NCBI GenBank assembly: GCA_003213855.1
Contig: QCMJ01000004.1
Location: 1 to 64,000, forward strand
Direction of reading: 5' to 3'
Origin: Prochlorococcus sp. AG-418-O03
GTDB lineage: Bacteria > Cyanobacteriota > Cyanobacteriia > PCC-6307 > Cyanobiaceae
DNA: 64,000 nt
The translations under genes were made by a program, and so were the position numbers. Below, one piece after another: positions 31,260-42,083 of the stretch; the first letter of the stretch is position 1; each line of letters starts with the position of its first letter. Under the pieces are notes generated by a model. The model made no database searches and had not been told where the DNA came from. It saw only the letters and a list, made by a program, of their open reading frames with translations.

Positions 31260-32102
31260 ATAGAAAATACTTTTTTAAAAATAACTAGTAAAAACAATAA
31301 TCTAGTTAAAAGATTTAGGTCATTTAAGAGAGGATCATCTCCAAAAGATCAAGACTTTTTTTGCATAGAGGGTACACATCTCATTGAAGAATTGCTGAAG
31401 TCTGGAAAAAATCCCTCTAAGATTTTAGTTACCGAAAAATGGCTTAGAAAGAATCAAAATCTAAGCAAAAAATTTGATGAGTCATTAATAAATATTGTCT
31501 CAGAGGAAGTCTTGGCATCTGCGATTTCAACAATTAATCCAGATGGGATAGCAGCTTTAGTAGAGATTTCAGCAATACCTAATTATCAATTTAATAGAAA
31601 AGATGATTTTGTTCTTGTTCTCGACAGAATTCAAGATCCTGGGAATATGGGTAATCTATTTAGAACCGCTTTAGCTGCGGGTGTTAATGCAATTTTTTTA
31701 GCTGGAGGTGCGCACCCATTAGGCCAAAAGGTATTAAGAGCATCCTCAGGTGCAGTTTTTCATCTGCCATTTTTAAGATTTGATGGCATTGAAGAAGAAA
31801 TATTAAATTCTCTTCTTAAGTCTTTGTCTGAATTATCAAATGTAGGATTTAAGATTTTCTCTACTAGTAGCCATAATAAGAGTTCAAAAAAATCTTCAAA
31901 ACCTTACTGGGAAGTTGATTGGTCAAGAAGTACAGCATTAATTTTGGGTAATGAAGGTCAAGGTATTCATAAAAAAATTCAAGAAGCTTTTAATGAAACA
32001 ATTACAATTCCGCATAGTGAGATTGTAGAATCATTGAATGTGGCTTGTGTTGCAGTTCCGTTATTACTAGAACGAAAAAGAGTCGCATACACCTCTAAAT
32101 AA
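31260..32102 (+). CDS. SpoU/TrmH-family RNA 2'-O-methyltransferase (exact start uncertain, upstream of the TTG at 31392)
   Basis: 'DRIQDPGNMGNLFRTA', 'LILGNEGQGI', 'SLNVACVAVPLLLERKR'; conserved N-terminal 'ITSKNNNLVKRFRSFKR...FFCIEGTHLIEELL' lies upstream of the listed start. 31260 (ATA) is one candidate start. Confidence 0.88.
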   Translation: MENTFLKITSKNNNLVKRFRSFKRGSSPKDQDFFCIEGTHLIEELLKSGKNPSKILVTEKWLRKNQNLSKKFDESLINIVSEEVLASAISTINPDGIAALVEISAIPNYQFNRKDDFVLVLDRIQDPGNMGNLFRTALAAGVNAIFLAGGAHPLGQKVLRASSGAVFHLPFLRFDGIEEEILNSLLKSLSELSNVGFKIFSTSSHNKSSKKSSKPYWEVDWSRSTALILGNEGQGIHKKIQEAFNETITIPHSEIVESLNVACVAVPLLLERKRVAYTSK

Positions 32103-32113
32103 ATAAATAAAAA

Positions 32114-33553
32114 GTGACTGATTCAAGTTTTGATTTTGATTTAATCGTAATAGGAGCAGGATATGGAGGTTTTGATGCCGCTAAACATGCTGCTGGTAAG
32201 GGACTGAAAGTCGCAATAGTCGAATCTTCTGATATGGGAGGCACTTGTGTTAACAAGGGTTGTGTTCCATCTAAAGCTCTTTTGGCTGCAAGTGGAAAAG
32301 TTAGAGAAATAGCTGATTATGAACATTTAGCTAAATTTGGTATACATGCTTCACCAGTAAGGTTCGAGAGATCAAAAATTGCAGATCATGCAAATAATTT
32401 AGTTTTAAATGTTAGAGAAAATTTAACAAAAACTCTCAAAAGGAGCGGAGTTGAAATTATTTTGGGCATTGGAAGAATTGAAGGAAATCAAAAAGTAGGT
32501 GTAAGAGATAAAAACGGAATTGATAAAATTTTCACATCTAAGAATATTGTTATAGCAACAGGCTCTTCTCCTTTTGTGCCCCGTGGAATAACTTTGGATA
32601 ATAGGACCGTATTTACTAGCGATGATGCGGTTAAACTTGAGTGGCTTCCAAGATGGATAGCAATTATTGGAAGCGGATATATAGGTCTAGAATTTGCTGA
32701 TGTTTATACCGCGCTTGGTTGTGAAGTTACCATGATCGAGGCTTTGGAGAATATTATGCCAACATTTGATCCAGACATCACTAAAATTGCTAAGAAGAAC
32801 CTTATTCAAGCAAGAGATATAGATACAAAATCAAATGTCTTTGCTACAAAAATAACACCTGGATGCCCTGTAAAAATAGAACTGACTGATGCGAAATCTA
32901 AGGAAGTTGTAGAAACTTTAGAAGTTGACGCTGTACTAGTCGCAACTGGCAGAAGTCCTAATAGTAATAACTTAAATCTTGAGTCGGTTGGTATCGAAAC
33001 AGTAAAAGGTTTCATTCCTGTAGATGATCAAATGAGAGTTAAGAATGGTGATGAAATAATACCTAACATTTGGGCTGTTGGAGATGTAACGGGTAAACTA
33101 ATGCTTGCCCATACAGCTGCAGCGCAGGGTACTATTGCTGTTGATAATATTTGCGGTGGTAATGTCGAAATTAACTATAAAAGTATCCCCGCAGCAACCT
33201 TTACTCACCCAGAGATAAGTTCAGTTGGTCTCTCTGAAGTTGAAGCTAAAGAGATATCTACAAAAGAAAATTTTACTTTGGGAGTTGTCAAAAGTTTCTT
33301 TAAGGCTAATTCAAAAGCATTGGCTGAGTTAGAGAGTGATGGATTGTTAAAATTGATTTTCAACAAAGATAATGGGAAAGTATTAGGGGCTCATATTTTT
33401 GGGTTACATGCAGCTGATTTAATTCAAGAAATTTCGAACGCTATTTCAAGGAACCAAGATGTAATTGAATTATCTAAAGAAGTTCATACTCATCCTACTC
33501 TTAGTGAAGTAGTTGAGGTCGCATATAAACAGGCGGCTTCTCAAATAAAATAA
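32114..33553 (+). CDS. lpd: dihydrolipoamide dehydrogenase
   Basis: 'GGTCVNKGCVPSKALL' redox motif, FAD/NAD motifs. Confidence 0.95.
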   Translation: MTDSSFDFDLIVIGAGYGGFDAAKHAAGKGLKVAIVESSDMGGTCVNKGCVPSKALLAASGKVREIADYEHLAKFGIHASPVRFERSKIADHANNLVLNVRENLTKTLKRSGVEIILGIGRIEGNQKVGVRDKNGIDKIFTSKNIVIATGSSPFVPRGITLDNRTVFTSDDAVKLEWLPRWIAIIGSGYIGLEFADVYTALGCEVTMIEALENIMPTFDPDITKIAKKNLIQARDIDTKSNVFATKITPGCPVKIELTDAKSKEVVETLEVDAVLVATGRSPNSNNLNLESVGIETVKGFIPVDDQMRVKNGDEIIPNIWAVGDVTGKLMLAHTAAAQGTIAVDNICGGNVEINYKSIPAATFTHPEISSVGLSEVEAKEISTKENFTLGVVKSFFKANSKALAELESDGLLKLIFNKDNGKVLGAHIFGLHAADLIQEISNAISRNQDVIELSKEVHTHPTLSEVVEVAYKQAASQIK

Positions 33554-33565
33554 TATCTAAAATTA

Positions 33566-34453
33566 ATGGAGATAAGACGCAGGCCACCAAATCCAACAGT
33601 AAGGGTAGAAAATTTAGAATATGCTGTACCTCATAAAGAAGCACAAGCTAAAAACATTTTGGAAGAAATTGTATGGCACAAGGATATTGAAATTAAGAAT
33701 TTTAAAAAAATAGTCTCTTTAGAAGATCTCATCAAAAAGATTGAAAAACTTCCTACTCCCAAAGATTTTTACAAAAATATCTTGGAGTCAAAAATAAAAC
33801 CAGGAGTTATTGCTGAAATAAAAAAAGCTAGTCCGAGTAAAGGAGTTATTAGAAAAGATTTTAACCCTGAAAACATAGCAATTTGTTATGAAGGATTAGG
33901 TGCATCATGTATCTCAGTACTTACCGATAAAAGGTTTTTTCAAGGTAGTTATGAAATACTCGAAACTGTAAGGAAATCAACTAATCTCCCTCTACTCTGC
34001 AAAGATTTTATTATTTCTGCTTATCAGATTTATAAAGCAAGGGTATCTGGTGCTGATGCAATATTATTGATCGCTGCGATTTTAAGTAATGATGATTTAA
34101 TTTATTTAAAGAAAATAGCTGATAATTTAAAGATGAGTGTTCTTGTTGAAGTCCATAACTCTAATGAATTAGAAAGGATTCTAAAGTTAAAATCTTTTAA
34201 TTTGATTGGAATAAATAATAGGGACTTAAAGACTTTTAAAACGGATTTAAAAACATCAAAAGAATTGATGCATACATATGCAGATATATTTTTAAAACAA
34301 AATATTATTCCCATAAGTGAATCTGGAATTAATTGTGCCGAAGATTTAGAATCGCTTAGATCTATTGGAATCATGGGAGTATTAATTGGTGAAACTTTTA
34401 TGAGAGAAACTGATATTGAACAATCGTTCAAGAAATTATTTAACTCAATTTAA
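33566..34453 (+). CDS. trpC: indole-3-glycerol phosphate synthase
   Basis: '[15 protein letters not shown]', '[12 protein letters not shown]', 'ISESGI'. Confidence 0.95.
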   Translation: MEIRRRPPNPTVRVENLEYAVPHKEAQAKNILEEIVWHKDIEIKNFKKIVSLEDLIKKIEKLPTPKDFYKNILESKIKPGVIAEIKKASPSKGVIRKDFNPENIAICYEGLGASCISVLTDKRFFQGSYEILETVRKSTNLPLLCKDFIISAYQIYKARVSGADAILLIAAILSNDDLIYLKKIADNLKMSVLVEVHNSNELERILKLKSFNLIGINNRDLKTFKTDLKTSKELMHTYADIFLKQNIIPISESGINCAEDLESLRSIGIMGVLIGETFMRETDIEQSFKKLFNSI

Positions 34454-34508
34454 TATTGACTTCAAATCGTGCTATAAAATTGTATAAACAGAGTTGTACT
34501 GAATATAT

Positions 34509-35180
34509 ATGCAGGCTGTAATTTTAACAGGTATAGTCGCAGGATTTGTGCATGTAGTTAGTGGCGCTGATCATCTAATTGCAATGGCACCAGCTGCGAT
34601 TAATAATCCTCAAAAAGCTCTTAAAAATAGTTTCTCATGGGGCTTGGGACATTCTTCAGGAGTCCTCTTGTTAGCTTTTCTGGCGATTTTTATTAAGGAT
34701 ATTGCGCCATTAAACAAATTTTCTAGTATTGCCGAATTCCTAGTTGGGATTTCACTTCTAATTGTTGGAGTATTTGCTATAAAAAATTCCTTTCAATTAA
34801 GTATCCACTCGCATTCCCATAAGCATGAGAATGGAATTGCCCATCGTCACTTTCACTTTCATGTTAAGGAACAAAAAAATAATAATAAGCACTCACATGC
34901 TTTGACTGGTTTAGGCTTGCTACACGGTATAGCTGGAGGTTCACATTTTCTTGCAGTTCTTCCTGCTTTAGCACTACCTTTAACAAGCGCTTGCTCATAT
35001 TTGATTTCATATTTGATTGGTTCACTCATAAGTATGAATCTTTTTACTTGTTTAATATCTTTTACCACCTTTAAAGCAAGTCAAAAATTTATTAAAAGAT
35101 TAATAGCTTTAGCAGGAGGGCTTTCCTTTTCTTTGGGATTATTTTGGATTCAAAGAAGTTCTTCGGTTTTTTTGAATTAA
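34509..35180 (+). CDS. sodT: putative nickel transporter (NicO/UreH-like) associated with Ni-SOD
   Basis: 'HVVSGADHLIAMAPAA', 'SWGLGHSSGVLLL', His-rich central loop, adjacent to sodX/sodN. Confidence 0.8.
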   Translation: MQAVILTGIVAGFVHVVSGADHLIAMAPAAINNPQKALKNSFSWGLGHSSGVLLLAFLAIFIKDIAPLNKFSSIAEFLVGISLLIVGVFAIKNSFQLSIHSHSHKHENGIAHRHFHFHVKEQKNNNKHSHALTGLGLLHGIAGGSHFLAVLPALALPLTSACSYLISYLIGSLISMNLFTCLISFTTFKASQKFIKRLIALAGGLSFSLGLFWIQRSSSVFLN

Positions 35181-35531
35181 AAAATTTTTTAATTTAGGAA
35201 TAATTAATTTAGAGGTGACAATCCCAATTATTTTTTCGTTATTGATTAATCCAAATTTATTACTATCTTCGCTAAATTCAATATTGTCACCAAAAACTTC
35301 AACGTTATTTTGATTTACTGAATTTATCCTTTTTATTAGGTTTTTATTTTCAATTGGATGATTGAAAATAACTATTTGTCGATTTTTAAGTATTGATTTA
35401 TTCTTTTTATATTTTTTAAAAAATACAATATCACCTTCTTTTAGGTAAGGAAACATCGATTCACCACTAATAATCGCGGTTTTTCTTAAACCTAAAAAAA
35501 ATAAAATAAAATCAAAAAAACTTTTGAAAAT
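35139..35531 (-). CDS. sodX: Ni-SOD maturation protease, S26 signal-peptidase-like (start proposed upstream of the ORF-track ATG)
   Basis: Reverse-strand frame reads ...FFLGLRKTAIISGESMFPYLKEGDIVFFKKY, an S26 catalytic-Ser motif; sits directly downstream of sodN. ATT at 35531 is one candidate start. Confidence 0.8.
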   Translation of the reverse strand: MFKSFFDFILFFLGLRKTAIISGESMFPYLKEGDIVFFKKYKKNKSILKNRQIVIFNHPIENKNLIKRINSVNQNNVEVFGDNIEFSEDSNKFGLINNEKIIGIVTSKLIIPKLKNFLIQKNRRTSLNPK

Positions 35532-35539
35532 AACTCTGA

Positions 35540-36013
35540 TTAACTAGCTTTTACAAAAGCGTCTGATCTTCCTTTTGAAGCCCAGAAAATATTATGAATT
35601 TTTTCTACATAACTCATGAGTTCTTCAGCTTGGGCTAAGTCAATATTAACTTTGCATGCACTGCATAATTTAGCCGCCTTCCAAATGGTTTCATGTAATT
35701 CTGGATAAGTTTCTAAGTGAACTGGTTTAAAGTAATCTGTCCACAAAATTAGAATCTCTTTCTTTGTTTCTTTTGCTTGCTCTTCTTTAACTGCAACATA
35801 TCTAGAAAATGTATTACTGTATGCAGCCCACTCTGCTGAATCAGTGCTAGAAGGAGCTTCTAATGCAATAAGTTTTTTTGTCATTGATAAGACTGCTTCT
35901 GCTGCAACTCTCGTAGATGCTGGGTCGTAAACACCACAAGGACCATCGCAGTGAGCATGGACTGTCATAGGGGATTTTTTATTTAGAAAAGAATTGATGA
36001 ATTTACTTAACAT
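35540..36013 (-). CDS. sodN: nickel-containing superoxide dismutase precursor
   Basis: 'HCDGPCGVYDP' Ni-hook after a short propeptide. Confidence 0.96.
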   Translation of the reverse strand: MLSKFINSFLNKKSPMTVHAHCDGPCGVYDPASTRVAAEAVLSMTKKLIALEAPSSTDSAEWAAYSNTFSRYVAVKEEQAKETKKEILILWTDYFKPVHLETYPELHETIWKAAKLCSACKVNIDLAQAEELMSYVEKIHNIFWASKGRSDAFVKAS

Positions 36014-36091
36014 TTCAAATATTTAGTGTTGTATATATATTACTTGGAGATTAACTAAATTGAAAAGTCTTAGATATTTTTCTTACTTAAT

Positions 36092-36664
36092 TTAATTGAC
36101 TTTTAATAATTCAACTTCAAATATTAAAGTCGCATTAGCAGGTATTACATTCCCAGCTCCTCTTGATCCGTATCCAAGTTCCGGAGGTATTGTTAATTTT
36201 CTTTTGCCTCCAACTTTCATGCCTGCTACACCTTGGTCCCAACCTTTTATTACTCGTCCTGCACCCAAGGGAAAGCTGAATGGAGCTCTGCCGATACTGG
36301 TATCAAATTGTGTCCCGTCTTCTAGTGTTCCTGTGTAATTTACAGTAACTGTTTGCCCAGCACTAGCCTCATCTCCTTCCCCGTTTACGATATCTGCAAT
36401 AATTAGACCACTTTCTGTAGTCCTTGAATTGTTGTCTGATGGTGTTTCTTCTGCCATAGCGAAAAGTATAGGATTTGGATCTGATGGGTCTAGTTCAAAT
36501 AAATTATTATTTGAGACATTTGATGATTTTGCAACAGGTGTTCTTTGAACTGACTGAGTTTCTGATTCAGCAGCATTAACAACTTGAGGTGAATTAAATT
36601 GACTGAAAAGAGTTAATGAAACACAAAAAACAAAAACTGCAAAACTAATAAAGACTTCTTTCAC
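36092..36664 (-). CDS. FKBP-type peptidyl-prolyl cis-trans isomerase, exported
   Basis: '[66 protein letters not shown]'. Confidence 0.94.
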   Translation of the reverse strand: MKEVFISFAVFVFCVSLTLFSQFNSPQVVNAAESETQSVQRTPVAKSSNVSNNNLFELDPSDPNPILFAMAEETPSDNNSRTTESGLIIADIVNGEGDEASAGQTVTVNYTGTLEDGTQFDTSIGRAPFSFPLGAGRVIKGWDQGVAGMKVGGKRKLTIPPELGYGSRGAGNVIPANATLIFEVELLKVN

Positions 36665-36750
36665 TTAAATTTTGAAAGTTACTAGAACTTAGTCTACAGA
36701 ATGAAGGTACAATAAATGGGTGATTATAAATTTAATTTCGTAATTTTAGA

Positions 36751-38238
36751 TTGTTAATCCCAACTCAAATTAAAAGTCTAAGACAATATTTTTACCCTTG
36801 TTTAGGAGGGATTTTAGGAGGAATTTCAGTTTCAACTCATTTTTGGCTGATTTTTATGCCGATATCATTATTTATTTTATGGAAGGGAAGTGAAAGGAGA
36901 ATAGCAAATTTTTGTTGGGGTTTTTTCTTTATCTTGATAAGTCATTCTTGGCTTTATGATCTTCATCCATTGACATGGCTTGGGTTTTCATGGCTTGCAA
37001 GTTTAATTATTGCCATTTTAATATTATTATTGTGCGCTTTTTTGGGTGGGATATTAGTTTATTTATGGGGATTGTTAGTTGAAATTATTCTCTGGAAAGA
37101 GGATGTTTTCAACATGAAAATATTATCTTTAACAGTAAAAGTATTTTTTTTATCTTTGACTTGGGGTATTGGTGAATTTATACTTTCTCAAACACCTTTT
37201 TTTTGGATAGGTTTAGGAGAGAGTCTTATCCCAGGTGATATTTATCTTGCTGGTTTAGCAAGATGGATTGGTGCAAGTGGTTTATGCGTATTACAAATAT
37301 TGATTGGATTTTGGATTTTTTATATTCAAGGTAGATGGGAAAGAAAACTTTACTTTAAAAAAATATTTCTTTTAGGACTTTTGGTTTTTATTTTCTTACA
37401 TTTATTTGGAGGTTTAACAACTCCAATAAAAAGAAATTATGAATATCCAGTAGCTATTTGGCAAACAAATATACCAACAAGAGAAAAATTAAAAATAAAT
37501 GATGAATTTATTGAAGAAAAGCTATCTATCGCTCAAAAATATGCTTTATCAAACAAAGCAAAACTTCTTGTTGCTCCTGAAGGAACTCTATCTAATAATT
37601 TTTATTTTTCTAAAGGCATTAAGGTTAATACCTTGTCAGGAGGTTTCAGAAATTCAAATAATGAGTTAAGAAGTTCTTTACTCGGATTTCAAATTGGAGA
37701 TAAATCTTTTACCTCATTTATAGATAAAAATAGACTTGTTCCAATAGGTGAAAAAATACCTAGATTTCTGGATAGTTTTTCAAAAGGATTATCTGCAGTA
37801 GGCGGAATTAAACCAGGCTCTGATTCAAGATTTTTTGATCCTAAATTTACGCCCCCGCTAGCAGTAGCTATATGTTACGAAATTAGTAATGGACTAGAAA
37901 TAAGAAAGGCTATTGATAGCGGCGCAAAACTAATAATAACTGCAGCAAATTTAGATCCATATCCAGCTAAGCTTTATAATCAATTCCTATCTTTGGCTAG
38001 ATTAAGAAGTATTGAAAATAAGAAAAATAATTTACTAGTATCAAATACCGGCCCTTCGGGCTTAGTTCAAGATGATGGAAAAATAATTAAACTTTTAGAT
38101 TATGATGTTGAGCAAAATGAAATAGTGTTCCCTAATTTTTCATCCGAAAAGACTTTCTATACAAAATTTGGAGATAAACCTATTTTGTTTTTGTTTATAT
38201 TATTTATGGGATTAAATTTCTTTTGGAAAATTAACTAA
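36751..38238 (+). CDS. lnt: apolipoprotein N-acyltransferase
   Basis: Multi-TM N-terminus and nitrilase-like domain ('LVAPEGTL', 'AICYEIS'). Confidence 0.88.
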   Translation: MLIPTQIKSLRQYFYPCLGGILGGISVSTHFWLIFMPISLFILWKGSERRIANFCWGFFFILISHSWLYDLHPLTWLGFSWLASLIIAILILLLCAFLGGILVYLWGLLVEIILWKEDVFNMKILSLTVKVFFLSLTWGIGEFILSQTPFFWIGLGESLIPGDIYLAGLARWIGASGLCVLQILIGFWIFYIQGRWERKLYFKKIFLLGLLVFIFLHLFGGLTTPIKRNYEYPVAIWQTNIPTREKLKINDEFIEEKLSIAQKYALSNKAKLLVAPEGTLSNNFYFSKGIKVNTLSGGFRNSNNELRSSLLGFQIGDKSFTSFIDKNRLVPIGEKIPRFLDSFSKGLSAVGGIKPGSDSRFFDPKFTPPLAVAICYEISNGLEIRKAIDSGAKLIITAANLDPYPAKLYNQFLSLARLRSIENKKNNLLVSNTGPSGLVQDDGKIIKLLDYDVEQNEIVFPNFSSEKTFYTKFGDKPILFLFILFMGLNFFWKIN

Positions 38239-39388
38239 TTAATCCACCGCCTAATAAAATTTCTCCTTTATAAAAAACTGCAGCTTGTCCGGGCGTTACC
38301 GAACTTTGACTTTCTTCAAAAATTAATTTAAATGTTGTAGTTGTATTATCTAAATTTTTCAAAGGTATTAATGTACCTTTTACTGGATTACATCTATATC
38401 TGATTTGTGCTTCTACTTCTATCTCTTGCTCAGGTTCTTCGATTGAAACCCAGTTAACCTTACTAATTATTGCTTCTTTATTAAATAGATCACTTTTATC
38501 TGCTACATAAACTATGTTTTTTAACCTGTCTAAACTTTTTACATATAGTGGTTCCGGCCAAGCAATGCCCAACCCTTTTCTCTGACCTACCGTAAAGTGC
38601 TGAATTCCATTGTGTTTTCCAAGGACTTTCCCATTTACATGCACAATTTCTCCTTCTTTGGGTTCTATGTGTTTGTCGATAAATATCTGCATTGATCCAT
38701 AATGCTCAACTAAACATAAATCTTGACTTTCTGGTTTTTGAGCAGTTCTAAGGCCTAATCTGAGGGCTTCCCTTCTTGTTTCTTCTTTTTTCATTTCACC
38801 AAGAGGAAATTCTAATCTGCTTAGTACTTCTTGAGAAAGAGAATAAAGAAAATAACTTTGGTCTTTGTTTTCGTCAGCACCTCTAAGAAGAAGGAATTCC
38901 CTAAATACAATGCTTTTGCAATCAGGTGTTTCAGCATAAGATGATTTATTTATCCTTGCGTAATGTCCGGTCGCAATATGAGTAAAGTCTTTTTTGCTTA
39001 TTGCGTAATTAAGCATCTCTTCAAACTTCACATTCTTGTTGCACATCGAACATGGAAGTGGAGTGAATCCTTTCTCATAGCTTTCAGTAGTTTTTTTAAT
39101 TACCTCTCTTTCGAAAATTTCTCTTGAGTCTATTATTTTATGGTTAATTCCCAGATCTTCACAAAGGCCAGCAGCATCTACTAATCCTTCAGAACAACAG
39201 GAGCCTTGGCCTTTCATTAGCCAAAGAGTTAGTCCCTCAACATTCCAGCCTCTTTCTACAAGAAGGGCAGCTGAAAGGGAACTATCTACGCCACCAGAAA
39301 GTCCTACAATAATATTTTTCTTCTTTTTAGTTTTATTATTAGAAGAAAAAAAGTTCTCTAATTTTTTATCCTTTTGTGTCTTTAACAT
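38231..39388 (-). CDS. mnmA: tRNA-specific 2-thiouridylase
   Basis: '[16 protein letters not shown]' PP-loop, '[11 protein letters not shown]', 'GHYARI', 'KDQSYFL'. Confidence 0.95.
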   Translation of the reverse strand: MLKTQKDKKLENFFSSNNKTKKKKNIIVGLSGGVDSSLSAALLVERGWNVEGLTLWLMKGQGSCCSEGLVDAAGLCEDLGINHKIIDSREIFEREVIKKTTESYEKGFTPLPCSMCNKNVKFEEMLNYAISKKDFTHIATGHYARINKSSYAETPDCKSIVFREFLLLRGADENKDQSYFLYSLSQEVLSRLEFPLGEMKKEETRREALRLGLRTAQKPESQDLCLVEHYGSMQIFIDKHIEPKEGEIVHVNGKVLGKHNGIQHFTVGQRKGLGIAWPEPLYVKSLDRLKNIVYVADKSDLFNKEAIISKVNWVSIEEPEQEIEVEAQIRYRCNPVKGTLIPLKNLDNTTTTFKLIFEESQSSVTPGQAAVFYKGEILLGGGLIS

Positions 39389-39434
39389 GGAAGTTTAAAT
39401 TTTTGAACAGCATTTCAATTGCTTTGTACTCATT

Positions 39435-41000
39435 ATGAATGAAATTGTATGGCCAACAATTGACTCTGAACATTTAATTGTTGATTCAAAGCAAATGTTG
39501 ATATTAGAGAAAGAAATGTTTTCTGATGGAATGCCACAAGAAGCATTGATGGAAAAAGCTGGTATCCAAATTAGTAGATGGCTCTTAAAAAAGAAGCCTC
39601 TTCTCAAGCATGGAATAACTGTTTTTATAGGTCCTGGGCATAATGGCGGGGATGGTGCAGTAATAGCTAGAGAACTTTTTTTGAGAGGTTTTTATGTTCA
39701 GGTATGGTGTCCATTCCCGATAAAAAAACCATTAACAAATAACCACATTAATTATCTTACATCTATTGGTGTCACAAAATTAGTAGAGCCTCCTGATGCA
39801 AATGGGAAAGAGCTTTGGATTGATGCAGTTTTTGGTAATAATCAAACAAGAAAAGTTGATGATAAATTAATTAAACTGTTTAATCAAAAATTTCATAAAA
39901 AATATGGAAAGGTAATAAGTATTGATATTCCAACAGGATTATGTCCTGATAAAGGAGAGCCTTTTTTAGATAACGCAGTAAAGGCAGACTATACCTTGGC
40001 CATTGGTCTTTATAAGATTGGGTTGACCCAAGACTCTGCTTTGCCTTTTATTGGAGAATTGCACCATATAGATATTGGGATGCCTACTAGTAAACTGTCC
40101 AAAGTTGATAAAAAGATTTTTAAGGTTACTTACAAAGATATAAAAAATATTGATTTACCTTCTTTACCAAAAAATTACAACAAATATCAAAGAGGTAGGA
40201 CATTACTAATAGCCGGAAGTGAAAAATATCCTGGTGCCGCATACTTGGCATTAAAAGGGGCTATATCAAGTGGAGCAGGCTTTATCTCTGCGGTCCTTCC
40301 TGGGATAGTTGCTGAATCTATTTGGCAAGTTGCCCCAGAAATAGTTCTAAAAGAAACTATGGAATCTAACCAAAATGGGAATGCATCTTTATTTAGTGCA
40401 TTAAGGAATATTGATTTAAATGCATTTGATTCATTAGCTGTCGGTCCAGGAATAGGAATTGATAATGATGATTGGCAAAAATCAAAAGACTATCTTATGG
40501 ATTTTGGAGGATTATTGATCTTGGATGCAGATGCACTTAATAGAATTTCGGAATCTAAGTTGGGGTCAAATTTCTTTTTAGAGAGAAAGTTTAAGACATG
40601 GATTACACCACATAGCAAAGAATTTGGAAGATTATTTCCTAATATCAAATCTAAGACCAATGTTGGGCTTGCTCGTGATGCGGCAAAAGAATTTAATATC
40701 AGTATTTTGTTAAAAGGAGCTAATAGTATAGTTGCTGATAATAAAAAAGTATGGCAACTTTTTGGAACCGATTCTCATACAGCTCGAGCTGGATTGGGTG
40801 ATCTTTTATCTGGGTTTGTAGCTGGTAGTTCTGCGATTGATTTAACCTTGTGCAGAAATATATCAACAGATTTTTTTGCTAAATATGTACTTTTGCATTC
40901 ATTTGCTGCATCTAAGTGCAAAAGTGGGTCAAATGCTTCTGCTATAGGTGACGAACTGACAAAATTAATGAGAAATATAAAAACGAGACAAATATCTTGA
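39435..41000 (+). CDS. nnrD: bifunctional NAD(P)H-hydrate epimerase/dehydratase (YjeF)
   Basis: 'VFIGPGHNGGDGAVIAREL' (YjeF_N) and 'GRTLLIAGSEKYPGAAYLA', 'ILKGANSIVAD' (carbohydrate kinase-like). Confidence 0.9.
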   Translation: MNEIVWPTIDSEHLIVDSKQMLILEKEMFSDGMPQEALMEKAGIQISRWLLKKKPLLKHGITVFIGPGHNGGDGAVIARELFLRGFYVQVWCPFPIKKPLTNNHINYLTSIGVTKLVEPPDANGKELWIDAVFGNNQTRKVDDKLIKLFNQKFHKKYGKVISIDIPTGLCPDKGEPFLDNAVKADYTLAIGLYKIGLTQDSALPFIGELHHIDIGMPTSKLSKVDKKIFKVTYKDIKNIDLPSLPKNYNKYQRGRTLLIAGSEKYPGAAYLALKGAISSGAGFISAVLPGIVAESIWQVAPEIVLKETMESNQNGNASLFSALRNIDLNAFDSLAVGPGIGIDNDDWQKSKDYLMDFGGLLILDADALNRISESKLGSNFFLERKFKTWITPHSKEFGRLFPNIKSKTNVGLARDAAKEFNISILLKGANSIVADNKKVWQLFGTDSHTARAGLGDLLSGFVAGSSAIDLTLCRNISTDFFAKYVLLHSFAASKCKSGSNASAIGDELTKLMRNIKTRQIS

Positions 41001-41121
41001 AAGAAACAATTTAAGAGAGTTATTTATAGTTTTAAACACATAAGTGTACAAATATTACTTGAAATCTGAAGCGCGCATTAAATATTTGGCCATTTCTCTA
41101 AAAGTATAGGAAAGTTTTACT

Positions 41122-41133
41122 ACCTAATTAGGT
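41122..41133. promoter_or_regulatory. perfect 12-bp palindrome ACCTAATTAGGT just upstream of the sigma factor start
   Basis: Self-complementary sequence ending 7 nt before the ATG; function unproven. Confidence 0.35.
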
Positions 41134-41140
41134 CTAAAAT

Positions 41141-42082
41141 ATGGTCTCATCATTACCAACCCAATCAGAACAACCTAAAAGGAGGAGTAATGATCCAATT
41201 AGTTGGTATTTGCAAAATATTGGTAGAGTCCCTTTATTAACTCCTGCCGAAGAGATTGAATTGGGTAATCAAGTCCAGAAGATGATGATTCTTACAGAAG
41301 ATGGACAATTAAATGAAAAGATTAATGATTTTACAACTCAGCAAAAAAGAACCATAAAAATTGGTCGAAGAGCTAAAGAAAGAATGATGAAAGCTAATTT
41401 AAGATTAGTTGTCAGTGTTGCAAAAAAATATCAAGGTAAAGGACTGGAACTACTCGATTTAGTACAAGAAGGTTCTCTTGGGTTGGAGAGGGCTGTGGAA
41501 AAATTTGATCCTACAAGAGGATATAAGTTTTCCACTTATGCCTTTTGGTGGATTAGGCAGAGTATGACAAGAGCAATTGCCTGTCAATCAAGAACAATCC
41601 GTTTACCTGTTCACTTAAGCGAAAGGTTAGCTTCTATTAGGAAAATTAGTAGAGATTTGGCTCATAAGCTTGGTGCTATGCCAAGCAGAATTGAAATTGC
41701 AGAGGCAATGGAAATTGATGTTGAAGAATTGGACTCTGTTTTAAGACAAGCTTTATCTACAAGTAGTTTAGATGCTCCAGTAAATGGTGATGATGGCAGG
41801 AGCTTTTTAGGTGATCTAATTGCAGATAGTAATAACGAAGAGCCTTTAGATCAAGTTGAACAGAAAATGCATCAAGAGCAACTTGGTAAGTGGTTAAGTC
41901 ATTTAAGCGAGCAAGAACAACATGTTCTAAAACTAAGGTTTGGACTTGATGCAAACGAGAGACATACGCTTGCAGAAATTGGAAGGTTATTAGAAGTTTC
42001 TAGAGAAAGAGTAAGACAAGTTGAACTTAAGGCACTAAGAAAATTAAGGAATTTAACCAGAAAATTACCTAGCGGTATTTAA
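41141..42082 (+). CDS. group 2 RpoD-family RNA polymerase sigma factor
   Basis: 'DPISWYLQNIGRVPLLTPAEEIELG', 'YKFSTYAFWWIRQSMTRAIA', region 4 'LAEIGRLLEVSRERVRQVE'. Confidence 0.94.
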   Translation: MVSSLPTQSEQPKRRSNDPISWYLQNIGRVPLLTPAEEIELGNQVQKMMILTEDGQLNEKINDFTTQQKRTIKIGRRAKERMMKANLRLVVSVAKKYQGKGLELLDLVQEGSLGLERAVEKFDPTRGYKFSTYAFWWIRQSMTRAIACQSRTIRLPVHLSERLASIRKISRDLAHKLGAMPSRIEIAEAMEIDVEELDSVLRQALSTSSLDAPVNGDDGRSFLGDLIADSNNEEPLDQVEQKMHQEQLGKWLSHLSEQEQHVLKLRFGLDANERHTLAEIGRLLEVSRERVRQVELKALRKLRNLTRKLPSGI

Positions 42083-42083
42083 C

